Shown: positions 15,536-22,048 of the stretch, one piece after another | Layout: each line of letters begins with the position of its first letter | Numbering within the stretch: the stretch's first letter is position 1 | NCBI GenBank assembly: GCA_015064245.1 | Contig: SVSQ01000014.1 | Location: 1 to 34,808, forward strand | Reading direction: 5' to 3' | Origin: Oscillospiraceae bacterium | Lineage (GTDB): Bacteria; Bacillota; Clostridia; Oscillospirales; CAG-272 | DNA: 34,808 nucleotides | Notes under the pieces: generated by a model | What the model was told of the DNA's origin: nothing | Database searches by the model: none | The model's input: the letters and a program-made list of their open reading frames with translations, nothing else | Made by a program: the position numbers and the translations under genes

Positions 15536-15656
15536 CGCCTGCATGCAAATTATTTGTTTTGCGCAACCTGTTGCTTTAACCTTCACCAAATCTCTGCGAA
15601 GATTTCGGTCTTTTCGTAAGAAAAGTTTCGGCTTTGCCGAAAAGAAAGCTTCGAGG

Positions 15657-15697
15657 GGCGACACATAGCTATGATTGCACTAACTTTCAGTGTCGCC
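15657..15697 (-). repeat. Hairpin abutting the tsaD stop codon
   Basis: GGCGACAC and GTGTCGCC (8-bp perfect stem) enclose a loop containing CTATG and TGCAC. The loop and outline match the hairpin at 13979-14020, whose stem is GGTGACAC/GTGTCACC. The single stem difference is compensated on both arms. It starts at the base after the tsaD stop codon and may act as an mRNA 3' end structure. Confidence 0.6.
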
Positions 15698-16708
15698 TTA
15701 CTCCGCCACAGCGGAAGCGTTGAGGTCGGTGTCGGCGAGATTGCCGTCGAGAAACTCATAGTAGGCTTGAGAAGCGATCATAGCGCCGTTGTCGCCGCAG
15801 AGGGAAAGAGGGGGACAGCAGAAGGTTACCTTGCGCTTGGCGCAAAGCTCGGTCACGGCGGAACGCAGATGAGAGTTCGCGGAGACTCCGCCTGCCAGCA
15901 CTAAGGTCTTGTAGCCGGTACGCTTCAAAGCCTGATCAAGCTTCTTGCAGACGGAAGAGGTAAAGGCGTCCGTAAAGGACGCGGCGATGTCTTCCTTCTT
16001 GTAGCTCTCGTTCTTCTGAGCGAGAGTGTTCAAGGTGTTCAGAACAGCGGTCTTCATACCGCTGAAGGAAAAGTCAAGAGTGTCGTCGCCGATAGCGGCG
16101 GAAGGGAACTTGTATGCGCTCTTGTCACCGATGGACGCAAGCTTGTCCATCTCGGCGCCGCAGGGGTAGTAAAGCCCCATAACTCTGCCCACCTTGTCGA
16201 AGGCTTCGCCTGCCGCGTCGTCGCGGGTACGACCAATGGTAACGAAATCCGTGTAGGAACGGACGTCTATGATGGACGTGTGACCGCCCGAAACGACTAT
16301 CGCCAAAAAGGGCGGCTTCAGCTCGGGATAGACGAAATAGTTCGCCGCGATGTGACCTTTTATGTGGTTGACGGGAACCAGCGGCTTGCCCGTCGAAAAA
16401 GCAAGCGATTTGGCAAAGCTTACGCCGACCAGAAGCGCGCCGATAAGTCCCGGACAGGAGGTAACGCCGATGGCATCGATGTCGTCTATGGTCTTGCCCG
16501 CGCTCTCCAGCGCTTCGGTGACTATCGGACAGATGGCTTCCGAATGAGCGCGTCCCGCTATCTCGGGGACTACTCCGCCGTATAGTCTGTGTATCTCGAT
16601 CTGCGACGCTACCGCAGATGACAGTATTCTTTTTTCGCCTTGCTCAGTGAATTCGCAGACGGACGCCGCCGTCTCATCACATGAGCTCTCAATTCCAAGT
16701 ATTAGCAT
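15698..16708 (-). CDS. tsaD: tRNA N6-threonylcarbamoyladenosine transferase TsaD
   Basis: This 336-residue protein is the universal TsaD/Gcp/Kae1 enzyme. It transfers threonylcarbamoyl from TC-AMP to A37 of ANN-decoding tRNAs together with TsaB and TsaE. The start LILGIESSCDETAAS, the metal-binding pair in NHIKGHIAAN, VSGGHTSI, the GEAFDKVGR segment and the late VLAGGVSANSHLR are all present. The ATG follows GAAAGG. The gene lies downstream of rimI, as in many Firmicutes, but a 283-bp block of repeats separates them. Neither tsaB nor tsaE is in the window. Confidence 0.97.
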   Translation of the reverse strand: MLILGIESSCDETAASVCEFTEQGEKRILSSAVASQIEIHRLYGGVVPEIAGRAHSEAICPIVTEALESAGKTIDDIDAIGVTSCPGLIGALLVGVSFAKSLAFSTGKPLVPVNHIKGHIAANYFVYPELKPPFLAIVVSGGHTSIIDVRSYTDFVTIGRTRDDAAGEAFDKVGRVMGLYYPCGAEMDKLASIGDKSAYKFPSAAIGDDTLDFSFSGMKTAVLNTLNTLAQKNESYKKEDIAASFTDAFTSSVCKKLDQALKRTGYKTLVLAGGVSANSHLRSAVTELCAKRKVTFCCPPLSLCGDNGAMIASQAYYEFLDGNLADTDLNASAVAE

Positions 16709-16731
16709 ATTTACAACCTTTCAGAAGAGTT

Positions 16732-16873
16732 ACGGTCGCTTTTTGAAAAAAGCTCCGCAAAAACTTCTCTTACATCGACACCGCGAGGGCATCGATGTAA
16801 GAGAATTATTTAAATGTTTTCTTCGAAAAAAGTCCGTGCGCCCTCTTTTAAAAAGAGAGTACATTTCCTACCC
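16732..16873 (+). repeat. Mosaic multi-hairpin repeat, copy D
   Basis: The copy begins ACGGTCGCTTTTTGA like copy C. Its central hairpin (16765-16805) has perfect 14-bp arms TTCTCTTACATCGA/TCGATGTAAGAGAA, different from the other copies. It continues TTTTCTTCGAAAAAAGTCCGTGC and ends TACATTTCCTACCCA. It lies in the rimI-tsaD gap. Confidence 0.75.
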
Positions 16874-16898
16874 ATATTTCAAAAAATCCTCTAATTTG

Positions 16899-16923
16899 GT
16901 AGGGGAGGGGCTTGCTCCTCCCG
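16899..16923 (+). repeat. REP-like unit, family 4
   Basis: GTAG heads the palindrome GGGAGGGGCTTGCTCCTCCC. An inverted partner lies 20 bp away, and the same pair recurs at 20651-20760. Confidence 0.75.
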
Positions 16924-16943
16924 AAAGAAACAAATCCATAAAC

Positions 16944-16968
16944 CGGGAGGACCAAGGCCCTCCCCTAC
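16944..16968 (-). repeat. REP-like unit, family 4 (inverted partner)
   Basis: On the minus strand GTAG heads GGGAGGGCCTTGGTCCTCCC. It is followed on the plus strand by TAAATCAATTATT, a tract also found next to REP units at 13.79 and 18.99 kb, so the flank is part of a larger repeated unit. Confidence 0.7.
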
Positions 16969-16991
16969 CAAAACAACAAAACCTGCGTAAA

Positions 16992-17435
16992 TCAATTATT
17001 CTCTCTGCTCATCAGCACCGCATCTTCCTTTGGGCAGGAATAATACCCTTTTCTCACCCCGTTTTGAACGAATCCGTACTTTTCGTACAGACCGATCGCG
17101 GCGGCGTTGGATGCGCGGACTTCGAGAAACACCTTTTCTGCGCCGCGCTTTTGAGCGTCTTCAAGAGCGCTGTCCATAAGAAGCTTCGAAAAACCTTGCC
17201 CTCTGAACTCCGGAGCGACGGCTATGTTGAAAAGCTCGCTTTCGGGCAGTATCTGCGTGTCTATCACGGCGTAGCCGGCGATCTCGCCGTCGACCGTCAG
17301 AAGCTTGAATACGGAGTCAGCCTTTAACTGAGAAGCAAAGGCGTTTTCCGACCAAGGAGTGCTGAAGCAACGTTTTTCCAGCTCAGCTATCGCAGATATA
17401 TCCTTCGGCTCGGCGTCTCTTACTGATATTATCAT
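16992..17435 (-). CDS. rimI: Ribosomal protein alanine N-acetyltransferase RimI
   Basis: This 147-residue GNAT acetyltransferase matches RimI, which acetylates the N-terminus of ribosomal protein S18. The acetyl-CoA loop reads VAPEFRGQGFSKLL. EVRASNAAAIGLYEKYGF is the usual C-terminal RimI segment. AAGGAT lies at normal spacing before the ATG. Position upstream of tsaD supports the assignment, since the two commonly share an operon. Another protein N-acetyltransferase cannot be excluded. Confidence 0.9.
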   Translation of the reverse strand: MIISVRDAEPKDISAIAELEKRCFSTPWSENAFASQLKADSVFKLLTVDGEIAGYAVIDTQILPESELFNIAVAPEFRGQGFSKLLMDSALEDAQKRGAEKVFLEVRASNAAAIGLYEKYGFVQNGVRKGYYSCPKEDAVLMSRENN

Positions 17436-17471
17436 GTTGAAAAATCCTTTTTGGAAAAAGTCAAAGATTTT

Positions 17472-17559
17472 TGAAATATCAAAATATCAAAAATTTTAAA
17501 AATAGCAAAAGTATCAGAATATCAATGATACTAAAAATATCAAAAATATCAAAAATATC
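17472..17559 (-). repeat. Degenerate 9-bp tandem repeat (GATATTTTT)
   Basis: Three perfect units (17533-17559) and several decayed ones form a T-rich tract on the minus strand. The phosphatase stop codon overlaps the first unit. This is probably a slippage-generated sequence; the long U-runs might also help terminate transcription. Confidence 0.6.
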
Positions 17560-18076
17560 AAAGATCGAATTGGATCTTTATGCACTCGATTATATCCTTG
17601 AGACAGCTGTCGTAGACATCTTCGCCGTACATGAACGGATCGGAGATGTCGTAGGGTAAGGAGAGTATCTTCCTGCTGTCGTCGGGGAATTTGCTTAAAA
17701 GCTGAATCGTGTGCGATGTAGTGAGACCGAATACCAAGTCGCTTAAGCTTATAAAATAATCGTCTATCTCAACTGCGTCGTGCTGCGCGTACGGATTTTC
17801 CAGCGTGGAAGGTATTCCCGCTTTTTTCAGAGCTTTTACGGCGTTTTCGGCGATCTTGTCTCCCGCGCAGACGGAAAGTCCTGCGGAAAACGCTTTGTAC
17901 TTACCCTTTCCCAGATGATTGAGCGCCGCCGCCGCCATAGGACTGCGGCAGGTATTTCCCGTACAGACGAAGCAAACGGTTATCGGCTTCGGCGCGAATA
18001 TATCCCACTGTACGAGCTCAGCGGGAAGACGGTTTTCTTTCTTTAATGTTGAGAATGTTGAGCCTTGTTTTTTCAA
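17558..18076 (-). CDS. Low-molecular-weight protein-tyrosine/arginine phosphatase
   Basis: This 172-residue protein has the phosphate loop CTGNTCRSP (CX5R) near residue 38 and the general-acid motif DISDPF near the C-terminus, the full catalytic set of LMW-PTPs. In Firmicutes such proteins act as tyrosine or arginine phosphatases (YwlE-like). The catalytic domain usually begins almost at the phosphate loop. Here about 30 residues precede it, starting with a TTG codon. That start is supported by a strong AAAGGTGAT eight bases before it, with no ATG alternative. It follows the membrane protein gene by 15 bases, so the two are co-transcribed. Confidence 0.87.
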   Translation of the reverse strand: MKKQGSTFSTLKKENRLPAELVQWDIFAPKPITVCFVCTGNTCRSPMAAAALNHLGKGKYKAFSAGLSVCAGDKIAENAVKALKKAGIPSTLENPYAQHDAVEIDDYFISLSDLVFGLTTSHTIQLLSKFPDDSRKILSLPYDISDPFMYGEDVYDSCLKDIIECIKIQFDL

Positions 18077-18091
18077 GATATCACCTTTCCT

Positions 18092-18814
18092 TTAACTCTG
18101 GACGTTGTTGTTCAAAACTTCCTTCAGCTCGCTTCCGATATTCACGCAGACGGAAAGATCTCTGTCGTAAAGGTATCTCTGCCCCGCGGAGTCCTCGAAA
18201 TAGCGGACCGAATAGTAGACGTATGGGTTTTCCGTACTGCCGAAATAGATATGCAGAACGGAGTTGTTATTTATAGCGTTGGGATAATCGCATCTCTCGC
18301 CGTTAAGCAGAAGATCGGCGGCAAGCTGCGACTGCTCGGGGCTCATAGCGCCGATAGCGTAGGAGATCTTTTCAACGGCGCAGATCAGCGCCTTGTCCGC
18401 CTTGAAGTCCTCAAAAGAGGGGAGCGGGTACTCCGTGTTGTAGTAAACGTCGATAACACCCATAGTTTCCGTGGCGAGCATACGGTCGGTATCTACCCCC
18501 AGCACCTTATAGAACTCGGTGTCCTTGTACTTTGCGTAGACCTCTTTTCTGTCGATGTCGACGGAATAGCTCATGGGCGCAAGCTCGTAGGTTATACCGT
18601 TGCGTCTGTCGACGACGTTAGAGCCCTCCATGGTGGTGGAGAGATGTATCACGCCTACGTAGTTGCGGAGAAACGCCGTAAGGCATATTATGACCGCTAC
18701 TGCGAGAACGGCTATGGCGAAAAGAAGCAGATAGAAGCTTTTCTGCTCCGTTTCTTTTATCTTGAGTATGGAACGCAGAGTGCGTTTCTGCTTTTTTGTT
18801 TTTGTTTTTGACAT
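18092..18814 (-). CDS. Single-pass membrane protein of unknown function
   Basis: I do not recognise this 240-residue protein. The first 25 residues are strongly basic (KTKTKKQKR). A transmembrane helix follows at about 27-50 (FYLLLFAIAVLAVAVIICL), and the remaining roughly 190 residues should lie outside the cell. That region is soluble-looking, with aromatic-rich strands (VYYNTEYPLPS, PYVYYSVRYFED) and no visible catalytic motif. A secreted or anchored beta-rich domain is plausible. AAGGA is well spaced before the ATG. It lies immediately upstream of the phosphatase gene and downstream of a truncated miniature element. Confidence 0.75.
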   Translation of the reverse strand: MSKTKTKKQKRTLRSILKIKETEQKSFYLLLFAIAVLAVAVIICLTAFLRNYVGVIHLSTTMEGSNVVDRRNGITYELAPMSYSVDIDRKEVYAKYKDTEFYKVLGVDTDRMLATETMGVIDVYYNTEYPLPSFEDFKADKALICAVEKISYAIGAMSPEQSQLAADLLLNGERCDYPNAINNNSVLHIYFGSTENPYVYYSVRYFEDSAGQRYLYDRDLSVCVNIGSELKEVLNNNVQS

Positions 18815-18897
18815 GGTATTTTTCCTTGATTTTTAAATTACGTAGGTAGATCCCGCTGCTTCGCATCGCACTGCGGGGAATTTTTTCGATAGTTCTA

Positions 18898-18995
18898 TCA
18901 CATTAAATGGCTGATAATAATTTATTTGTGTAAGACTGACTTTTCGGACGACCAATGGTCGCCCCTACAACAAACAACGCAAATTCCGCTAAATC
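18898..18995. mobile_element. Truncated relative of the miniature inverted-repeat elements
   Basis: The left edge reads TATCACATTAAATGGCTGATAAT, matching the TTAAAT-type end of elements 1 and 2. Inside is a family 2 REP-like unit, then CTAAATCAATTATTT as at the right end of element 2, but the TGTGACATAGCC terminus is missing. A fragment resembling the core of element 1 (GATCCCG.TGCT.CGCATCGCAC) lies just to the left near 18850. It appears decayed and sits between the deaminase and the membrane-protein gene. Confidence 0.5.
18945..18968 (-). repeat. REP-like unit, family 2
   Basis: On the minus strand GTAG heads the palindrome GGGCGACCATTGGTCGTCC. Confidence 0.65.
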
Positions 18996-19023
18996 AATTA
19001 TTTCGCCGCGGGGCGCTCCCCGC

Positions 19024-19512
19024 TTAATACCCTTTTCTTCCTGTGAGGCTGTCGTCGTCCTCGAGCCATTCGCTGACCTGTACGGTCTTGTAGCTGGTGG
19101 GGGTGTTTCTGATGATGACTGTGCTGATGCCCGCGTTGATTATCAGCTTTTTGCACATGGCGCAGCTGTTGGTATCGGGGACCACCTCGCCCGTCTTTGA
19201 ATCGAGGCAGGTCATGTAGAGAGTCGCGCCCAGCATCTGATCTCGGCTGGCGGCGATGATGGCGTTGGCTTCCGAATGTACCGAGCGGCACAGCTCGTAA
19301 CGCTCGCCTCTGGGAATGTTGAGCTGGTCTCTGATGCAGGTGCAGATGTCGGAGCAGTTCTTACGTCCGCGGGGAGCGCCGTTGTAGCCCGTGGAGATTA
19401 TTGTATCGTTTTTAACTATGATGGCGCCAAAGGATTTGCGCAGACAGGTGCTTCTCGTCGCCACCGTTTGCGCGATGTCAAGATAATAGTTGATCTTGTT
19501 TACTCTTTCCAT
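19024..19512 (-). CDS. dCMP deaminase (ComEB-type cytidine/deoxycytidylate deaminase)
   Basis: This 162-residue zinc enzyme converts dCMP to dUMP on the route to dTTP. The catalytic zinc site is HSEANAII (ligand His and proton-shuttle Glu) with SCAMCKKLI supplying the two cysteines. An additional cluster CSDICTCIRDQ is the usual second cysteine-rich insert of bacterial dCMP deaminases. AAGGAGC precedes the ATG at 9 bases. It follows galU by 47 bases and may share its transcript. ComEB is the Bacillus name; a competence role is not implied. Confidence 0.92.
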   Translation of the reverse strand: MERVNKINYYLDIAQTVATRSTCLRKSFGAIIVKNDTIISTGYNGAPRGRKNCSDICTCIRDQLNIPRGERYELCRSVHSEANAIIAASRDQMLGATLYMTCLDSKTGEVVPDTNSCAMCKKLIINAGISTVIIRNTPTSYKTVQVSEWLEDDDSLTGRKGY

Positions 19513-19559
19513 TGATTTATTGCTCCTTGTGATGAATTTACGTTTTAGTTCCGATGGAC

Positions 19560-20435
19560 TCAGAGGTTTTTTGCCAGAGCCTTCAGATAACTTCTGAACT
19601 CCTCGCCGAATTCGGGGTTCCTCAGAGCCTGCTCAACGTTTGCGGTGAGGAAGCCCATCTTGGAGCCCATGTCGTAGCGCTTGCCCTCGAAGTCCACCGC
19701 CATCATGGTCTGACGGTTGGCAAGGGTACGCATAGCGTCGGTGAGCTGTATCTCGTTTCCGGCTCCCGGGGGAGTGTTTTCAAGTATCTCAAATATCTCG
19801 GGGGGCAGAATGACGCGTCCGAGAATAGCCAGGTTGGTGATTATCTCCTCTTTTTTCGGCTTTTCGATCATGTCCGTGACGGCGTAAAGTCCGTTTTCCA
19901 ACTTTTTTGCGTCGAGGGTGCAGTAGCGGGTTATCAGCTCGTCGCTGACCTCTTTTACGCCCAGAACTCCCAGGCCCGTACGCTCGTAGACGTCCGTAAG
20001 CTGTTTTACGACGGGGGTTTCGGAGATGATGATGTCGTCTCCGTACAGGACCGCAAAGGGCTCGTCGCCGACGAAGGCTTTTGCGCGCAGTACGGCGTGG
20101 CCGAGTCCCTTGGTCTCAAGCTGACGCAGGAACATGACGTTGACCTTACTGCATATAGCTCTGATCTGCTCGATATAAGCGTCCTTTCCCGCCTCGTGAA
20201 GCTTCTGCTCGTATTCGGGGGAGTAATCGAAATAGTTTTCTATGGTTTCCTTGTTTCTGTTTGTGATTATAAGTACGTCGGTTATTCCGCTTGCCGACGC
20301 CTCTTCAACGAGATAGGAGATCGCGGGGCGATCAACGATAGGGAGCATCTCCTTTGGAACGGTGCGCGCTATCGGAAGCATACGGGTACCGAGTCCCGCC
20401 GCGGGAATAACGGCTTTTGTAACCTTTTTTGCCAT
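19560..20435 (-). CDS. galU: UTP-glucose-1-phosphate uridylyltransferase
   Basis: This 291-residue nucleotidyltransferase makes UDP-glucose for cell-envelope glycans. The signature VIPAAGLGTRMLPIARTVPK, the metal/UTP region YGDDIIIS and IEKPKKEE are in the expected order. The track adds 31 upstream codons. I chose the ATG at MAKKVTKAVIPA because AAAGGA lies eight bases upstream and a consensus promoter lies within the longer ORF. It is the first gene of a possible galU-dCMP deaminase transcript. Confidence 0.95.
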   Translation of the reverse strand: MAKKVTKAVIPAAGLGTRMLPIARTVPKEMLPIVDRPAISYLVEEASASGITDVLIITNRNKETIENYFDYSPEYEQKLHEAGKDAYIEQIRAICSKVNVMFLRQLETKGLGHAVLRAKAFVGDEPFAVLYGDDIIISETPVVKQLTDVYERTGLGVLGVKEVSDELITRYCTLDAKKLENGLYAVTDMIEKPKKEEIITNLAILGRVILPPEIFEILENTPPGAGNEIQLTDAMRTLANRQTMMAVDFEGKRYDMGSKMGFLTANVEQALRNPEFGEEFRSYLKALAKNL

Positions 20436-20492
20436 GGTGTTTTGTCCTTTCGTTTTCGCGTGGTGTGATATATGACAAAAATATCCGCCTTT

Positions 20493-20521
20493 ATTATATA
20501 ATATAATATTTAAAATTTCAA
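20493..20521 (-). promoter_or_regulatory. Sigma-A promoter of galU
   Basis: TTGAAA (20516-20521) and TATAAT (20493-20498) on the minus strand with a 17-base spacer in a very A/T-rich tract. This placement rules out the longer galU ORF in the track. Confidence 0.75.
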
Positions 20522-20650
20522 TAAACATTTGGAATTATTATAAAAAATGTTACATATAGATTTTGAGAAGGTATATTTTACGCTATGAAAGGCAATAAAG
20601 TTTGTAATTGCAGATTTTGATTTGTGGGGACGCTGAATACTCCAAGTTTG

Positions 20651-20675
20651 GTAGGGGAGGGGCTTGCTCCTCCCG
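20651..20675 (+). repeat. REP-like unit, family 4
   Basis: The same sequence as 16899-16923: GTAG followed by GGGAGGGGCTTGCTCCTCCC. A GGCAGG...CCTGC palindrome follows it. Confidence 0.75.
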
Positions 20676-20735
20676 GCAGGCATCTCCTGCGGAGAAGCAA
20701 GTTTTACGTAAGACGAGCGTTTTATGGAGATTTTG

Positions 20736-20760
20736 CGGGAGGACCAAGGCCCTCCCCTAC
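20736..20760 (-). repeat. REP-like unit, family 4 (inverted partner)
   Basis: Same as 16944-16968. The pair lies in the gap between the galU promoter and the lipoprotein gene; the rest of that gap shows nothing else I can name. Confidence 0.75.
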
Positions 20761-20856
20761 CGATTTGCGTGAAATTTTATTTGCGCAAACATCTCCTTGT
20801 AACATGTCGCGGGGCGTTTCCCGCCGAGGACTTGTCTGAGAAAGGAGCGAAACAAA

Positions 20857-21372
20857 ATGAAAAAAACGATATGTATATTTCTGCTTTTGATCACAACCGT
20901 TTTGACCTGTTTCAGCGGTTGCGGGCGCGATGAAACGGACATTTACGCCGTTATGGGCGAGCTGTGCGCCTACTTCGATTCAAGCGGCGAGACGTACGCA
21001 AAGTACGTTCTGATGACCGATGATGACGGCACTGCAGAGAAGCTGGGACGGCTTTACACGGGGCTTTACGAAGCGCCCGGGTGTTACCCTTTGATAAACG
21101 GCTACGCCGTTCGACTGCCCTCGGACGAGAGCGGGTTCGAAATACACGCTGTCCGCTGCAGAAATCGCTCTGATACGGCGGAGATCGCCGACCTTCTGCT
21201 AAAAAGGATCAAAAAAATAAGCTTTTCGGAGATAAAGGACTATGCTCCGGAAAGCTTTGAAATGTATTTTGCGGGAAGCGAGATATTCGTTCTGCGCGAC
21301 ACGGTCTACCTGCTGGCGACTCCCGATAACGCCGCGGCGAAAAGGATAATCAGAAAGGTGGCTTTTTATTAA
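20857..21372 (+). CDS. Putative lipoprotein, DUF4358-like
   Basis: This 171-residue protein begins with a classic lipoprotein signal: MKKT, a hydrophobic stretch and a lipobox-like FSGC at residue 22. The mature part is a small alpha/beta domain. The pattern of an acidic strand, a helix of about 20 residues and DYAPESFEMYFAGSEIFVLRDTVYLLATPDNAAA resembles the DUF4358 family of clostridial lipoproteins. That match is from memory of the family pattern, and no function is known for it. AAGGAG precedes the ATG. It stands alone on the plus strand, convergent with the transposase gene. Confidence 0.7.
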   Translation: MKKTICIFLLLITTVLTCFSGCGRDETDIYAVMGELCAYFDSSGETYAKYVLMTDDDGTAEKLGRLYTGLYEAPGCYPLINGYAVRLPSDESGFEIHAVRCRNRSDTAEIADLLLKRIKKISFSEIKDYAPESFEMYFAGSEIFVLRDTVYLLATPDNAAAKRIIRKVAFY

Positions 21373-21398
21373 ACAAAAGAAAGCAAAGCCCATACCTC

Positions 21399-21935
21399 TT
21401 ATTCTTCTGTGTACAGTTTATCGTAGAGCCACCGAACGGGGTTTTCATAAATATATTGCATATGCTCCTCATAATCCTGGCGGTTACGAATGATATGATC
21501 ATTGGAGCGATATTGCCATATATTTGTTCCATATTCTTTGTTGCAAAATCTTTTGAATGTAGACACGAACCGTGACGGAATGGAATTCTGTACTGTAGGG
21601 ACCGGCGTCCTCGACGGTCCGTCTGTGACCGGCGTCCTCGCCGGTCCGTTTTCAATGCCTTTTACCCACAGCATGATATGGATATGATTGGGCATAATTA
21701 CGTAACTCTCGACAGATAGGTCATCGTAAAAGTCATTCAATTGATTGATGTATTTATCAGCGATCTGTCCGTATTTTGTCAATTCGATTTGCGGACCGTC
21801 GAGGACGCCGATCCCTACAACGCGAGAGAGAACACAACGTCTTTCTTTCGTGCATATCGTGAGAAATACGGCTTGGTTTCGATTATAGTCCGCACTCTTC
21901 AACCGAGTGTTCTTGCGATTTTTCAGTTCATCCAT
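21399..21935 (-). CDS. REP-associated tyrosine transposase (RAYT, Y1/HUH family)
   Basis: This roughly 178-residue protein is a single-domain HUH nuclease of the RAYT/TnpA-REP type. The HUH motif is MPNHIHIML (H84 and H86 from my start), and the catalytic tyrosine lies in EHMQYIYENP (Y161), so it looks intact. FLTICTKERR near the N-terminus and NIWQ...DHIIRN are further family marks. The gene carries three family 1 REP-like units in frame. One encodes VGIGVLDGPQ, the other two ENGPARTPVTDGPSRTPVP between the HUH motif and the catalytic helix. The track start is a TTG inside the -35 region. I prefer MDELKNRK, preceded by GGGTGAT. Confidence 0.85.
   Translation of the reverse strand: MDELKNRKNTRLKSADYNRNQAVFLTICTKERRCVLSRVVGIGVLDGPQIELTKYGQIADKYINQLNDFYDDLSVESYVIMPNHIHIMLWVKGIENGPARTPVTDGPSRTPVPTVQNSIPSRFVSTFKRFCNKEYGTNIWQYRSNDHIIRNRQDYEEHMQYIYENPVRWLYDKLYTEE
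21595..21621 (+). repeat. REP-like unit, family 1, inside the transposase gene
   Basis: All 27 bases are identical to 13637-13663, including the GTAG head. The unit is read in the opposite direction to the gene. Confidence 0.8.
21625..21648 (+). repeat. REP-like unit, family 1, degenerate second copy
   Basis: GTGACCGGCGTCCTCGCCGGTCCG is a variant with a stronger palindrome (ACCGGCG/CGCCGGT) and a decayed head. It lies in tandem with the preceding unit, making the peptide repeat GP(A/S)RTPV. Confidence 0.7.
21792..21818 (-). repeat. REP-like unit, family 1, inverted copy inside the transposase gene
   Basis: One base differs from the 27-bp consensus (GTAGGGATCGGC). It is in the same direction as the gene and opposite to the units at 21595-21648, so the gene carries an inverted pair. 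Confidence 0.75.
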
Positions 21936-21951
21936 TTCCATCACCCGTTTC

Positions 21952-21980
21952 ATTATATCACAAATCGGCAGAGGAAACAA
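21952..21980 (-). promoter_or_regulatory. Promoter of the transposase gene
   Basis: TTGTTT (21975-21980) and extended TGATATAAT (-10 at 21952-21957) with a 17-base spacer on the minus strand. The -35 lies in the loop of a CGGCAGAG/CTCTGCCG hairpin (21966-21991) that also follows the thiN stop codon, so read-through from thiN could fold over this promoter. Confidence 0.65.
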
Positions 21981-22048
21981 TCACTCTGCCGAAGTTTTCG
22001 TGCCGATAGTTTTCTCTTAAGAACAGCAGAAAAGTCACCAAAAGTATC

